Assembly (NCBI GenBank): GCA_003223215.1
Contig: QHYH01000084.1
Coordinates: forward strand, 124,001 to 188,000
From: Acidobacteriota bacterium
GTDB lineage: Bacteria > Acidobacteriota > Terriglobia > Acidiferrales > UBA7541
Length of the DNA stretch: 64,000 nt
Direction: 5' to 3'
Positions 42,988 to 52,501 of the stretch are shown here, piece after piece. Every line of letters starts with the position of its first letter. Position 1 is the stretch's first letter. The notes under the pieces are model-generated. The model was given only the letters and a program-made list of their open reading frames with translations. It searched no databases and was not told the origin of the DNA. A program made the position numbers and the translations under genes.

Positions 42988-43629
42988 CTAGGTAAAAAGC
43001 ATGTGCACGGGCTCGACACCCTTGCGGCGGCACTCTTCCAGGTACAAAGTGAGGTAGCTCTTCAAGACATAGTCGCCTTTCGAATAGCCCAGCTCCGTGG
43101 CGGCTCGGTCAATCGCGCCGCCCGGCCCTTCCAGTTCCACATAGGTCCCGATCGGCGTCTCATCCAGCTCAATCAGCAGCCCCCGCGCCCAGGCCTTCGA
43201 AGCCGGAAGTCGGAAGGTGGTTCGGTACTTCTCATAGCGGAACCAACCGGCCAGCCCCAGCCCTTCAAAAATCGTCGCGAGCGTTGCGGCATCTGCGACT
43301 TCCATCTCGATCTCATCCCGCAGTTTGTGAGGGCCATCCGCAAACCCCTTTCCGTCCGAAGCTGCCGGCTTCGCGACGGGCCTCTTGAAGGTCAGCAGCA
43401 CGCGCGGCCGCTGCTTTCTTGGCTTTCCGCCGCCTTCGAGTGTCTCGGTGCGAATCCGGAGCAATTGGGCATGTTTCGCCAACCCTCCCTGCGGGGTGTC
43501 GAAAATGACGTTTTCCTCATGTACTCTGCCTGCTCCCGAGAGGGCGGGCTGCGCCCCGAGCTTCTTCAAAAGCCTCCGGAAGGCCTTTCGATCCTCGATC
43601 TTTAGCTTGATTTCTCTCTCGTGCGCCAC
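42988..43629 (-). CDS. CYTH domain protein (class IV adenylate cyclase / triphosphatase-like)
   Basis: A 213-aa soluble protein with the ExExK signature at the N-terminus (EREIKLKIE). Other tunnel strands show charged residues typical of the family: LLRIRTE, VLLTFKRP, RDEIEMEV, YRTTFRL and LLIELDETPIGTYVELEG. The family acts on triphosphate compounds (thiamine triphosphate, inorganic triphosphate, ATP) with Mg2+. Which substrate is used cannot be told. It is divergent from the oligopeptidase gene and upstream of the metal-transport operon, from which a separate promoter divides it. Confidence 0.9.
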   Translation of the reverse strand: MAHEREIKLKIEDRKAFRRLLKKLGAQPALSGAGRVHEENVIFDTPQGGLAKHAQLLRIRTETLEGGGKPRKQRPRVLLTFKRPVAKPAASDGKGFADGPHKLRDEIEMEVADAATLATIFEGLGLAGWFRYEKYRTTFRLPASKAWARGLLIELDETPIGTYVELEGPGGAIDRAATELGYSKGDYVLKSYLTLYLEECRRKGVEPVHMLFT

Positions 43630-43755
43630 GCTATTTTCCAGGCAACGACTCGCCCGTTACTTTCGTAGGTTGTCGACATCGGCTAGTATAACGAAGGAAT
43701 CGAATCCTTCTGCCGGGAGCATCGCAACCCCGATATTCCACGACCGCCTTACGAC

Positions 43756-45954
43756 GTGGATGGGCAAAAGAGCCCTGTGAACCCAGACCCCAAGAAAACC
43801 TCGGAAGTGATTTCAGAAGATCGCGCCCCGGGTGCGGCTCCCACGCCGCCCCTGGCACGGCGTGAACCCGTCGAGCACATCCTTCACGGCGACCGCCGCG
43901 TCGACCCTTATGACTGGCTCCGGGCCAAAGGCTCACCGGAAGTCCTTGCTTTTCTCGAGGCCGAGAACGCCTACAGCGACGCCGTTCTGAAGCCCACTCA
44001 GGAATTCCAGGAAAAGCTCTATCAAGAGATGCGCGGGCGCATCCTCGAGACCGACCTTTCCGTCCCCTATCGCTTGCGCGGGTATCTCTACTTCACCAAA
44101 ACGGTCGAAGGCAAGCAGTATCCTTACCATTACCGGCGCCGCGACCCTCTACACGCAACGGTACCCGGCGGAGTCCGCGAAGGCGAACCCGTTCGCGAAG
44201 AACTTCTCCTCGACTTGAATCAGCTCGCCGAGGGACACTCCTTTCTCGGACTCGATGCCTTCGAGATCAGCGATGACAGCCATTGGCTGGCGTTTTCAAC
44301 CGATACGACCGGATTCCGCCAATATACGCTTTACTTGAAGGACCTTCGGACAGGCGAAACGCTTCCCGGGCGCTTCGAGCGAGTCACTACTGTCGCCTGG
44401 GCTGCCGATAATCAGACCCTGTTCTATACCGTCGAAGACGAACTCACCAAGCGCTCATATCGCCTGTATCGACATATCCTCGGCTCAAGCGATCCCGATA
44501 CGCTCCTCTACGAGGAAAGCGACGAGAGCTTCCACGTTAAAATCGCACGAACACGGAGCGGCGGCTACCTTTTGGCGACCTCGGCCAGTCACACCGCCAG
44601 CGAAGTCCGCTTCCTCCGCGCTGCCGATCCGCTCGCGCAATTCCAATTCATCGCGCCTCGCGAGGACAATCACGAGTACTACGCCGACCACCATCCCGGG
44701 CCTCTACCCGGCTTTGGCGAAGGGCTTTTCTTCCTTCGCACAAATTCGGGCGGCCGCACGTTTCGCCTCGTCGCTGCCCCTGTCAGGCAATCGGCTCCCG
44801 AATACTGGCGCGAGTTGATTCCCTGCCGTCCCGAGGTGATGCTGGCCTCCGCCGAAGCCTTCCAAGATCACCTTGTTTTACTCGAGCGCGAAGGGGGCCT
44901 TCCCCGCCTGCGCATCGTGGATTTACGCGCGGATAACGAAAACGCTTTGGCCTCCTCGCACCGGATCGAATTCACGGAACCCGCCTACAATGCTTCGCTC
45001 GGGGACAATCCTGAATTCGACGTTTCCCACGTGCGCTTCCACTACGATTCCTTTGTCACGCCTCGTTCCGTATTCGACTACGACGTCCGCACCCGCGAGC
45101 GGGTCCTTCGCAAGCAGCAACCCGTCCTCGGCGGCTACGACGCTTCGCAGTACCTCAGCGGGCGCCTCGACGCCACCGCCTTAGACGGCACGCGCATCCC
45201 GATCTCCCTCGTCTACCGCCGCGACACGCCTCTCGATGGCGCGGCGCCGCTGCTCCTTTACGGGTATGGCAGCTACGGCATTTCCGTGCCCGTGAACTTT
45301 AATGCGAATCGCCTAAGCCTCCTGGATCGTGGTGTGATCTATGCCGTTGCACACGTTCGGGGCGGCGGCGAACTCGGCAAGCCCTGGCATGACGCCGGCC
45401 GCATGAAGCAAAAACAAAACACCTTTACCGACTTCATCGCCGCTGCTGAGCATCTCATCGCCGAGCGCTACACTTCCTCGCAAAAACTCGCCATCCAGGG
45501 CGGCAGCGCCGGGGGCCTGCTCATGGGCGCGGTTACGAATCAGCGCCCCGACCTGTTCCGTGTGGTGCTCAGCCAGGTGCCCTTCGTCGATGTCTTGAAC
45601 ACCATGCTAGACGCGGGGCTGCCCCTTACCGTCGGCGAATACGAAGAATGGGGCAATCCGCAAATCTCAGAAGAGTACTTCCGCATCAAACAATACTGTC
45701 CGTACACGAATCTCGAACGCAAGGCCTACCCCGCGATGCTTCTAAAAACCGCGCTCAATGACAGCCAAGTGATGTACTGGGAGCCCGCGAAATACGTGGC
45801 CAAGCTTCGTTCGTTGAAAACCGACTCGCATCCTTTGCTGTTCAAAATCAACATGGGCGCGGGCCACGGCGGAGCTTCCGGCCGCTACGACTACCTGCGC
45901 GAAATCGCTTTGGATTACGCATTTCTGCTCACGCAGTTGGGCATTCGCGACTGA
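43756..45954 (+). CDS. ptrB: Prolyl oligopeptidase family (S9A) serine peptidase, oligopeptidase B-like
   Basis: A 732-aa peptidase, probably cytoplasmic, cleaving short peptides after basic residues if it is a true oligopeptidase B. A seven-bladed propeller (about 80-440) follows an N-terminal segment (HGDRRVDPYDWLR). The alpha/beta-hydrolase domain has the nucleophile in QGGSAGGLLMG, AHVRGGGELGKPWHDAG before it, and the catalytic His in NMGAGHGGASGRYD. The start is unsure: GTG 43756 is the first, GTG 43777 another. The N-terminal ~35 residues are Pro-rich and weakly conserved. Confidence 0.9.
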   Translation: MDGQKSPVNPDPKKTSEVISEDRAPGAAPTPPLARREPVEHILHGDRRVDPYDWLRAKGSPEVLAFLEAENAYSDAVLKPTQEFQEKLYQEMRGRILETDLSVPYRLRGYLYFTKTVEGKQYPYHYRRRDPLHATVPGGVREGEPVREELLLDLNQLAEGHSFLGLDAFEISDDSHWLAFSTDTTGFRQYTLYLKDLRTGETLPGRFERVTTVAWAADNQTLFYTVEDELTKRSYRLYRHILGSSDPDTLLYEESDESFHVKIARTRSGGYLLATSASHTASEVRFLRAADPLAQFQFIAPREDNHEYYADHHPGPLPGFGEGLFFLRTNSGGRTFRLVAAPVRQSAPEYWRELIPCRPEVMLASAEAFQDHLVLLEREGGLPRLRIVDLRADNENALASSHRIEFTEPAYNASLGDNPEFDVSHVRFHYDSFVTPRSVFDYDVRTRERVLRKQQPVLGGYDASQYLSGRLDATALDGTRIPISLVYRRDTPLDGAAPLLLYGYGSYGISVPVNFNANRLSLLDRGVIYAVAHVRGGGELGKPWHDAGRMKQKQNTFTDFIAAAEHLIAERYTSSQKLAIQGGSAGGLLMGAVTNQRPDLFRVVLSQVPFVDVLNTMLDAGLPLTVGEYEEWGNPQISEEYFRIKQYCPYTNLERKAYPAMLLKTALNDSQVMYWEPAKYVAKLRSLKTDSHPLLFKINMGAGHGGASGRYDYLREIALDYAFLLTQLGIRD

Positions 45955-46067
45955 ATTCTCGGCAGGCCTTGCTTGAAAACGAGGAAATCTTTTCCGCACT
46001 CTCTGTCACAGTTGAGCACTTGCGTTTTTATGCCGATACGCCATCATTAGGGACTCTGTACGGAAGC

Positions 46068-46088
46068 CTGAGAACTGACACCTGACAA
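46068..46088 (+). repeat. Three heptamers CTGANNN directly before mutS
   Basis: CTGAGAA, CTGACAC and CTGACAA follow each other in exact 7-base register and end seven bases before the mutS ATG. The same arrangement precedes scpA. Confidence 0.6.
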
Positions 46089-46095
46089 CTCCCGA

Positions 46096-48801
46096 ATGAC
46101 CGAGCCGGCCACACCCCTGATGCAGCAGTATCACTCCATCAAGGCGCGCTACCCCCATGCGCTGCTGCTGTTCCGCCTGGGCGATTTCTATGAGCTATTT
46201 TACGAAGACGCCATGATCGCTTCGCGCGAACTCCAAATCACCCTCACCTCCCGCAATCGGGAAAAAGGCCAGCCCATCCCCATGTGCGGCGTTCCCTATC
46301 ACGCCGCAGAAGGCTATCTCGCCCGATTGATTCGCGCCGGCTTCAAGATCGCCATTTGCGACCAGATGGAACAGCCGGGCCCCGGCAAAAAACTCGTGCG
46401 CCGCGAGGTCGTGCGCGTCATCACCCCAGGCACTGCAACCGATCTTGGCGTCCTCGATATTCGCGAAAACAATTTCCTTGCCGCCGTTGCGCCTCACCCG
46501 TCTGGCTCACCGCTGGGCCTCGCGTTCGTGGATCTCTCCACCGGCGAATTTCAAGCCACGGAATTTTCCGGGCCGCGCGCGGAGGAAGCTCTGCGCGACG
46601 AACTCCAGCTTTTGCGCCCGCGCGAAACCCTGCTCCCGCGTCCCCCGCAGCTGTTCGAAACCGCGAAAACCTCGCTCCTCGAAGGCACCGGCGGCATCGA
46701 GTCCCGCCTCGAAGACTGGACCTTCCAGCGCGACTACGGCGAACGCATTCTTCGCGAACAGTTCGGGGTGGCCGAACTCACCGGCTTCGGCCTCGACGCT
46801 CATCCGCAGGCCCTTTCCGCTGCCGGAGCCGTCATTCATTACCTGCGCGAAAACGCCGCCCGCGGCGACCGCTCCGGCGAAGCCTGCGAAAGAGCAGACG
46901 CTCCTGGCGTGGGGGCCCTCGGCCATCTCGATCGCGTCCGTTATTACGAACACCACGACACGCTTGTTCTCGATCCCGTCTCCGTGCGCAATCTCGAACT
47001 GCTCACGCCAATTTTTTCGGAGGAAACCGGTCGGTCCTCAGGACCAGCCACGCTCATCGCCGCGTTGGACGTTACCGTCACCGGCATGGGGGCGCGCCTG
47101 CTGCGCACCTGGCTTCTCCGGCCGCTTCTCGATCGCGATGCGATCGAAGCCCGCCTCGCCGCCGTCACTCAGCTCGTGCAGCAAACCGTCGTTCGCGGTG
47201 AAATCCGCAAGGAGCTCCGGGGAATTCTGGATCTCGAACGGCTCACAAGCCGCATCACATTGGGTCTTGCGACCCCGCGCGAACTCGTCGCCCTTCGCAA
47301 ATCTCTTGGTCAGCTCCCGGTGTTGAAGAATTTTGTCACGCCTCCGCCTGTCGGCGGCAGCGAACTCCTCCGCCGCCTCCACGAAGAAATCGACGAGCTC
47401 TCTGACGTCCGCGAACGCCTCGAACGCGCCATCTCGGACGAGCCTCCCGCCCTCGCCACCGAACCAGGCATCATTCGCGGCTGCTATCACGCCGAACTCG
47501 ACGAGTTGCGCGACCTCAGCCAGCACAGCAAGCAAATCATCGCCGCCATGGAAGAGCGCGAGCGCAAACGCACGGGCATCGCGTCGCTCAAAATCCGCTT
47601 CAACCAGGTTTTCGGCTACTACATCGAAATTTCGAAGCCCAATCTGCATCTCGCTCCCGCGGACTACGAGCGCAAGCAAACACTCGTCAACGCCGAGCGC
47701 TTCACTTCCCCCGAACTCAAGGAATACGAGCGCAAAATCCTCGCTGCCGACGAGCGCATTCTGGAAATCGAGCGCCAGCTCTTTATCGATATTCGCTCCT
47801 TCGTCGCCGCCACCGCCGCGCGCCTGCGGCACACGGCTTCCGCCGTCGCTCAGCTCGACGTTCTCGCGGCCTTCGCCAAGCTTGCTGCCGACCGCGGCTA
47901 CACCTGCCCGGAATTCAATTCCATCGGCGAACTGCTCATCGTCGGCGGCCGCCATCCCGTGATCGAAGAACTTCTCCACCAGCGCGGCGAACGCTTTGTT
48001 CCGAACGATCTCTGCCTGGAGCCCGGCCGCCAGCAACTCCTTCTCATCACCGGCCCGAACATGGGCGGCAAATCGACGTATCTGCGCCAGGCTGCCCTGA
48101 TTATTCTCATGGCCCAGGTGGGTTGCTTTGTTCCCGCGCGCCAGGCCAAACTTCCCATCACCGACCGCATCTTCACGCGCATCGGCGCAAGTGACAGTCT
48201 TGCGCGCGGCCGCTCCACTTTCCTTGTCGAGATGAGCGAAGTCGCCGCCATCCTCAATTACGCCACCCCCTCGAGCCTCGTCCTGCTCGACGAAGTCGGC
48301 CGGGGCACGGCGACCTTCGACGGCCTTTCCATCGCCTGGGCCGTCGTCGAGCACCTCCAGAAACACACTCGCGCGCGCACGCTGTTCGCCACGCACTATC
48401 ACGAACTCACCGAACTCGCCGATCTTCTTCCGGGCGTGAAAAACGTCCACGTATCGGTAAAAGAAACGCCCAGCGAAATCATTTTTCTCCGCCGCGTCGA
48501 GCCCGGAAGCGCCGACAAAAGCTACGGCATCGAAGTCGCTCGCCTCGCCGGCCTCCCACGCTCGGTCATCGAGCGCGCTCGCGAAGTCCTGAAGCGCCAC
48601 GAGCAAAGCGAGCGCGAGCTCAGCGAAACGCTCTCTCCAGGCGCCGCCGGCGAAGCCCCCGGCAGCAACGGCCACCAACAAATCCTTTTCACCGCGCTTG
48701 ACCGGGCCGTGCTCGACAAGCTGCGCGACGCCGACCTCGACCAGTTGAAACCTCTCGAGGCCCTCAACCTCCTCGCCGAGCTCAAGAAGCAAATTTCATG
48801 A
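46096..48801 (+). CDS. mutS: DNA mismatch repair protein MutS
   Basis: Recognises mismatches and small loops and, with MutL, starts repair. A 901-aa MutS1-type protein. The mismatch-reading Phe-x-Glu motif is in LFRLGDFYELF, followed by MCGVPYHAAEGYLARLI. The clamp and lever region includes FNQVFGYYIEISK. The ATPase has Walker A TGPNMGGKSTYLRQ, RGRSTFLVEMSE, Walker B LVLLDEVGRGT and the ATHYHELTEL helix. The C-terminus ends in the usual short helical dimerisation region. There is no clear Shine-Dalgarno; heptamer repeats sit before the ATG. Its stop overlaps the ATG of a small frameshifted ORF. Confidence 0.97.
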   Translation: MTEPATPLMQQYHSIKARYPHALLLFRLGDFYELFYEDAMIASRELQITLTSRNREKGQPIPMCGVPYHAAEGYLARLIRAGFKIAICDQMEQPGPGKKLVRREVVRVITPGTATDLGVLDIRENNFLAAVAPHPSGSPLGLAFVDLSTGEFQATEFSGPRAEEALRDELQLLRPRETLLPRPPQLFETAKTSLLEGTGGIESRLEDWTFQRDYGERILREQFGVAELTGFGLDAHPQALSAAGAVIHYLRENAARGDRSGEACERADAPGVGALGHLDRVRYYEHHDTLVLDPVSVRNLELLTPIFSEETGRSSGPATLIAALDVTVTGMGARLLRTWLLRPLLDRDAIEARLAAVTQLVQQTVVRGEIRKELRGILDLERLTSRITLGLATPRELVALRKSLGQLPVLKNFVTPPPVGGSELLRRLHEEIDELSDVRERLERAISDEPPALATEPGIIRGCYHAELDELRDLSQHSKQIIAAMEERERKRTGIASLKIRFNQVFGYYIEISKPNLHLAPADYERKQTLVNAERFTSPELKEYERKILAADERILEIERQLFIDIRSFVAATAARLRHTASAVAQLDVLAAFAKLAADRGYTCPEFNSIGELLIVGGRHPVIEELLHQRGERFVPNDLCLEPGRQQLLLITGPNMGGKSTYLRQAALIILMAQVGCFVPARQAKLPITDRIFTRIGASDSLARGRSTFLVEMSEVAAILNYATPSSLVLLDEVGRGTATFDGLSIAWAVVEHLQKHTRARTLFATHYHELTELADLLPGVKNVHVSVKETPSEIIFLRRVEPGSADKSYGIEVARLAGLPRSVIERAREVLKRHEQSERELSETLSPGAAGEAPGSNGHQQILFTALDRAVLDKLRDADLDQLKPLEALNLLAELKKQIS

Positions 48802-48921
48802 GCAAACCGCGGCAGCACGAACAAGTTTCGATCAGAGGTCGTTCCGAACCGGAAGAGTGGGTGGGGCTATTTCGAAGATGAGGACCAACACTGGATTTTG
48901 CAGCGAACGGGGAAGCGCTAA
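48798..48921 (+). pseudogene. Small ORF of about 40 codons after mutS, broken by one extra G
   Basis: ATG 48798 overlaps the mutS stop (ATGA). The frame reads MSKPRQHEQVSIRG and onwards to EEWVG, then hits a stop. Removing one G from GGGG (48863-48866) gives EEWVGYFEDEDQHWILQRT and ends at TAA 48919-48921, a plausible small acidic protein. No family is recognised. The GGGG run makes a sequencing indel likely; otherwise this is a decayed or spurious ORF. Confidence 0.4.
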
Positions 48922-48938
48922 TCTCTGATAATGCTGAC

Positions 48939-50213
48939 ATGCTCGTCCTCGGCCTCATGTCCGGCACCTCCGCTGACGGAATCGATGTCGCCCTCGCTCG
49001 CATCTCCGGCGCGCCTCCGAACCTAAACGCGAAGTTGCTCGGTCAGACTTCGTTCACCTTTCCTCGCCCGCTGCGCAAAGAAATCCTTCGCGTCGCCGAG
49101 CAGCAACCGATAGGTGCTGGAGACCTGAGTCGGCTCAACTTTCGCCTGGGAAGAATTTTTGCCGAAGCCGCTCTCGCCGCCTGCGGCCGCTTAGGCGTCC
49201 CACCGCAGCGCGTCTCCCTCATCGGCTCTCACGGCCAAACGATCTTTCACCAGGGGGTCGCCTCCAGGTATTTCGGGGCATGGACCGCCTCCACTCTCCA
49301 GATTGGCGACGGCTCGGTCATCGCCGCACGCACCGGCATCACCACTGTTTCCGATTTTCGCCCCGCTGACATGGCCCTCGGCGGCCAGGGTGCCCCGCTA
49401 GTTCCCTACGTCGACTATCTTCTTTATCGCCATCCAGAACTTGGTCGCGTCTCGCTCAATCTCGGCGGCATCGCCAACATCACGGTAATCCCCGCCAATG
49501 CGAAACCTTCGCAGGTTTTTGCCTTCGACACCGGCCCCGCCAACATGCTGATCGACGCCCTGGTCCAACATTTCACCCATGGCCGCGAGCGTTTCGACAG
49601 AGACGCTCGCCTCGCGCGAAGGGGCCGAATCAACCCGCCCCTGCTAAAGGTTCTTCTCCAGGATCCCTACCTTAAACGCAAACCGCCCAAATCCACGGGG
49701 CGGGAATACTTCGGTGCGGCCTATGTCAAGAAGCTTCTCGTTCTCGGGCGACGTTACCGGGCTAGACCGAACGACCTCATTCACACCGCCACTGCGTTCA
49801 CGGCGGCTTCCGTCGGCGACGCTCTCCATCGTTTCGTCCTGCCCAATCACCGGATCCACGAGCTCATCGTCTCCGGCGGCGGCGCGCATAACCCCCTGCT
49901 CTTCGAACAGCTTTCGGCCTTTACCGTCGTTCCACCGCGTGCCGTAAATTTCACGGCACTTCCGAAGAAAGCTTTTGCCGAAATGACGCTCGCCACACCT
50001 GCCCAGGGTTTCCCACATCAAAAAAAGCAAGCTTCATTTATGTCCGTCCTTGCTTCCTCGCGCTTCGGCGTGCCCGAGGACGCGAAAGAAGCCTTCGCCT
50101 TCGCTCTCCTCGCTTATGAAACCTTTAACCAGCGCCCGGCAAATCTGCCTTCTGCCACCGGCGCGAGCGGTCCGGCCATCCTCGGCAAAATCTCCTATGC
50201 CCCTCCCCGCTGA
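48939..50213 (+). CDS. anmK: Anhydro-N-acetylmuramic acid kinase
   Basis: Phosphorylates and opens 1,6-anhydro-MurNAc to MurNAc-6-phosphate in cell-wall recycling. It is an ASKHA-fold kinase. Motifs: VLGLMSGTSADGIDVALARI at the N-terminus, LIGSHGQTIFHQG with a catalytic Asp/His region, VSDFRPADMALGGQGAPLVP, LNLGGIANITVI, FDTGPANMLID and VSGGGAHNP. Length is 424 aa. The C-terminus carries extra residues before AKEAFAFALLAYE. murQ is not in this window. Confidence 0.94.
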   Translation: MLVLGLMSGTSADGIDVALARISGAPPNLNAKLLGQTSFTFPRPLRKEILRVAEQQPIGAGDLSRLNFRLGRIFAEAALAACGRLGVPPQRVSLIGSHGQTIFHQGVASRYFGAWTASTLQIGDGSVIAARTGITTVSDFRPADMALGGQGAPLVPYVDYLLYRHPELGRVSLNLGGIANITVIPANAKPSQVFAFDTGPANMLIDALVQHFTHGRERFDRDARLARRGRINPPLLKVLLQDPYLKRKPPKSTGREYFGAAYVKKLLVLGRRYRARPNDLIHTATAFTAASVGDALHRFVLPNHRIHELIVSGGGAHNPLLFEQLSAFTVVPPRAVNFTALPKKAFAEMTLATPAQGFPHQKKQASFMSVLASSRFGVPEDAKEAFAFALLAYETFNQRPANLPSATGASGPAILGKISYAPPR

Positions 50214-50216
50214 AGG

Positions 50217-50651
50217 GTCACCATTCTCGGAGCTGGACTGTCAAAAGCCAGTCTCCTTTTCATCCGCAATCCCACGAACAAATCGCCCAAGCGCGGCGCG
50301 TTCCGTCTGCTCACGTCCAGCGAGACTCCCGACGCCTCCACCGTCGTCTTCCACCTCAGCGAGCGCTTCCCGCCCGACGGAGCCAATCGCGGACACTACC
50401 ACAATCCGCGCATCGACGCGCTCACCGATCAGATTCGCGTGGAAATGGACCAGGAAAAACGGAAAGCCTTGTCGAGCGAAGTCCAAAAAATCCTTGCCGA
50501 GGATCTCCCCTACCTGCCGCTATGGTTCAACGACGTTGTCTCTGTCCACCGACGTTCTCTCGGCCCCTTCGATCCTTCCTCCCGCGGTGACTATGCATTC
50601 CTTACGGCATTGCATCCCAACATAGCCGGCTTCCATCGCGCAACGCGTTGA
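50217..50651 (+). pseudogene. Remnant of an ABC peptide-binding protein (SBP family 5) with internal deletion
   Basis: In frame after the anmK stop there is an uninterrupted stretch without its own start. NPTNKSPKRGAFRLL and SSETPDASTVVFHLSE resemble the N-terminal third of oligopeptide-binding proteins. It then jumps to RFPPDGANRGHYHNPRIDAL, VEMDQEKRKALSSEVQKI and EDLPYLPLWFNDVVSVHRR, typical of the C-terminal end. About 350 central residues, the start and the signal peptide are missing. Both flanks contain a VFH-like segment, so deletion by recombination is plausible. No permease genes are near. Confidence 0.7.
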
Positions 50652-50666
50652 AAAGATACCGCCCTT

Positions 50667-50700
50667 GGTCATCCCAAGCCGAACGAGGGATGCGCTTCTG
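50667..50700 (+). repeat. REP-like element, GTCATCCC-AGC type, copy 1
   Basis: GGTCATCCCAAGCC then GAACGAGGGATGCGCTT, intergenic. It shares the core TCATyCC(g/a)AGC...GAGGrAT with copies at 59406 and 60394. Confidence 0.5.
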
Positions 50701-50777
50701 TGTTCTCACCGGCTGACTCCGCGCCCTCCGGGTCTCTGCGTCATCTGTTCTAGAATCGCCATCCCCGATCACCATCT

Positions 50778-51422
50778 CTATCCCCTCTCCTTCATCGCCC
50801 TCTCGATCTCCTCGACCGCAATCGCGCCTTCCCTTCCAATCCTCCACGCGTCTCCATTCAACTCCACGATCGTCGACGGCAGCGTCGCGCCGGTCTCGCC
50901 GGCATCCAATACCAGCGGCACGCGCGAACCCAGCTGCTTCATCACCTGCGCCGCGCTGGCGCACGAAGAAAATCCCGAAATGTTCGCGCTCGTTCCTGTC
51001 ACCGGCCCCTCGAACTCTTCAATCAGGCACCGCACCACCTCGCTCCGTGGCCAGCGCAAAGCCACCCGCCCCGTTCCTGCCGTCACTTTCAACGGAATCT
51101 TGTGCGCGGCATTCACCACCAGCGTCAGCGCGCCCGGCCAGAACTTGTGCGCCAGCCGCATGAAGCTTCCCGGGGTTCCGCGCGACAGCGCCACCGCCTG
51201 CTCGATCGAATTCACCAGAATCGGCAGGGCTCGCGCTTCGGGCCGCCCTTTCACGTGGTAAATCTCATCCACCGCCGCCAAATTGAACGGGTCCGTTGCC
51301 AGTCCGTAAAAAGTGTCCGTGGGTATCGCGATCACACTTCCGCGCGAGAGAAAACCCGCCGCGTATCGCAGCACTTCCCTTTCCGGGTTAATGGGATTGA
51401 CGCGCAGCAGTTCAGCCGGCAA
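50778..51422 (-). CDS. tsaC: L-threonylcarbamoyladenylate synthase (Sua5/YrdC/TsaC family)
   Basis: Makes threonylcarbamoyl-AMP for the t6A modification of tRNA. The YrdC domain is complete: GSVIAIPTDTFYGLATDP, IYHVKGRPEARALPILV, KFWPGALTLVV, VALRWPRSEVV and PVTGTSANISG. Length is 214 aa from TTG 51422, which has AAAGG eight bases upstream. The frame is open to 51605, but the extra residues are Arg-rich and unlike the family. The start is therefore tentative. Confidence 0.9.
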   Translation of the reverse strand: MPAELLRVNPINPEREVLRYAAGFLSRGSVIAIPTDTFYGLATDPFNLAAVDEIYHVKGRPEARALPILVNSIEQAVALSRGTPGSFMRLAHKFWPGALTLVVNAAHKIPLKVTAGTGRVALRWPRSEVVRCLIEEFEGPVTGTSANISGFSSCASAAQVMKQLGSRVPLVLDAGETGATLPSTIVELNGDAWRIGREGAIAVEEIERAMKERG

Positions 51423-51844
51423 TTTTTTGGCCTTTGGCGAAGTCGTACCGCCACCCGTAGCGCCGCCCGCTTTCCCTCGGCGACAACGAAGCTTCAGGGC
51501 GGCGTGTTCGCAGCGCTCCTTACGCGCTGCCCGTATTGGGCCGACGCTACCATACCCCCTCCGGCCCGCGCAACACCGCGGCCCTCCTTGGCGGCCATTT
51601 CGCAAAGCCGGGTGTGGCGGCCGATGAGTTGGCTGATCTGATTGGATTTTGGCATGCTTTCGCTGGTTGTCTTTGTTCTAGACCTCCTTTGGCTTTTCAG
51701 CTAAAGGAATCTCGGAGCTAATTCGCGGTGGATTCTTGCCGGTCTTGTGAGGCAACCGGCGAACGGACCTTGTGCCTGTGTGCCGCAGGAAGCGTCCGAC
51801 ATTCGAGTAAGGCCAGCAACAACACTCTTCAAGGAGGCCACACC
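51423..51844. other. 422-base intergenic region between divergent tsaC and DinB genes
   Basis: Short frames exist on both strands, including one at 51536-51721 on the plus strand, but none has a recognisable product or ribosome binding site. AAGGAGG just before 51845 belongs to the DinB gene. No strong hairpin is noticed. Confidence 0.35.
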
Positions 51845-52363
51845 ATGCAGTCCCGTTCCGTTTGGACTCTCGCTGTTCTGATTTCCCTTTCTCTTTTTCC
51901 GGCTGTCGCGGCTCCGGACGCGTCCAATGCCGCTGGAGAATACGCCAAGCACTTTGCCGCTCTTAGTGGTCTTTCGGTCGCCGTGGCCAAGGCCATGCCG
52001 GCGGACCAGTACGGCTTCCGCCCCCATCCCGAATCCATGGACTTCGGCCAACTGATGTCCCACATCGCGACCACCAACTATCAATTCTGCGCTGGTCTGA
52101 AGGATTCCGTTCCTCCCGCCTTGCCTTCGCCGACCGACAAAGACGCCGTGGTCAAATTCCTCAGCGACTCTTTCGAGTACTGTTCCTCGGTGATCTCGAA
52201 TCTCACCGGCGCCCAACTCGACGCCGTGCACGACTCCCCGGACGGTCGTCTTCCCGGCCGCGAAGTCCTCCTCGCCATGTACGTCCATGTCGCACATCAT
52301 CGCGGCCAAGCCGAAATCTACCTCCGCGACAAAGGCATTCGGCCCCCCTCCTATCGCATCTGA
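51845..52363 (+). CDS. Secreted DinB-like four-helix protein
   Basis: A 172-aa protein with a signal peptide (VWTLAVLISLSLFPAVAA). The rest is a DinB/YfiT-type four-helix bundle: EYAKHFAALSGLSVAVAKAM, then SMDFGQLMSHIATTNYQF with the first metal-ligand His, and YVHVAHHRGQAEIYLR with the two C-terminal His. The putative metal site is intact. Secreted DinB proteins are common in Acidobacteriota; function is unknown, though related proteins use thiols such as bacillithiol. ATG 51845 has AAGGAGG upstream. Confidence 0.85.
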   Translation: MQSRSVWTLAVLISLSLFPAVAAPDASNAAGEYAKHFAALSGLSVAVAKAMPADQYGFRPHPESMDFGQLMSHIATTNYQFCAGLKDSVPPALPSPTDKDAVVKFLSDSFEYCSSVISNLTGAQLDAVHDSPDGRLPGREVLLAMYVHVAHHRGQAEIYLRDKGIRPPSYRI

Positions 52364-52501
52364 CTTATCACTCCCGCGGTATCGACCCACGACGAGGCGA
52401 CCCGTTCCTGACTTGAGTCGCCAACCGGCTTCCCCTGAGATGCGATAGTGTGCAAGACTTGCTAATTGTTTTCATTCAGAGCTGCATGCGATTGCATCGC
52501 T

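Noticed and set aside
47038-48792. 584-codon open frame antisense to mutS
   Set aside because: Fully inside mutS, composition is a mirror of its codon bias, and there is no ribosome binding site or recognisable motif.
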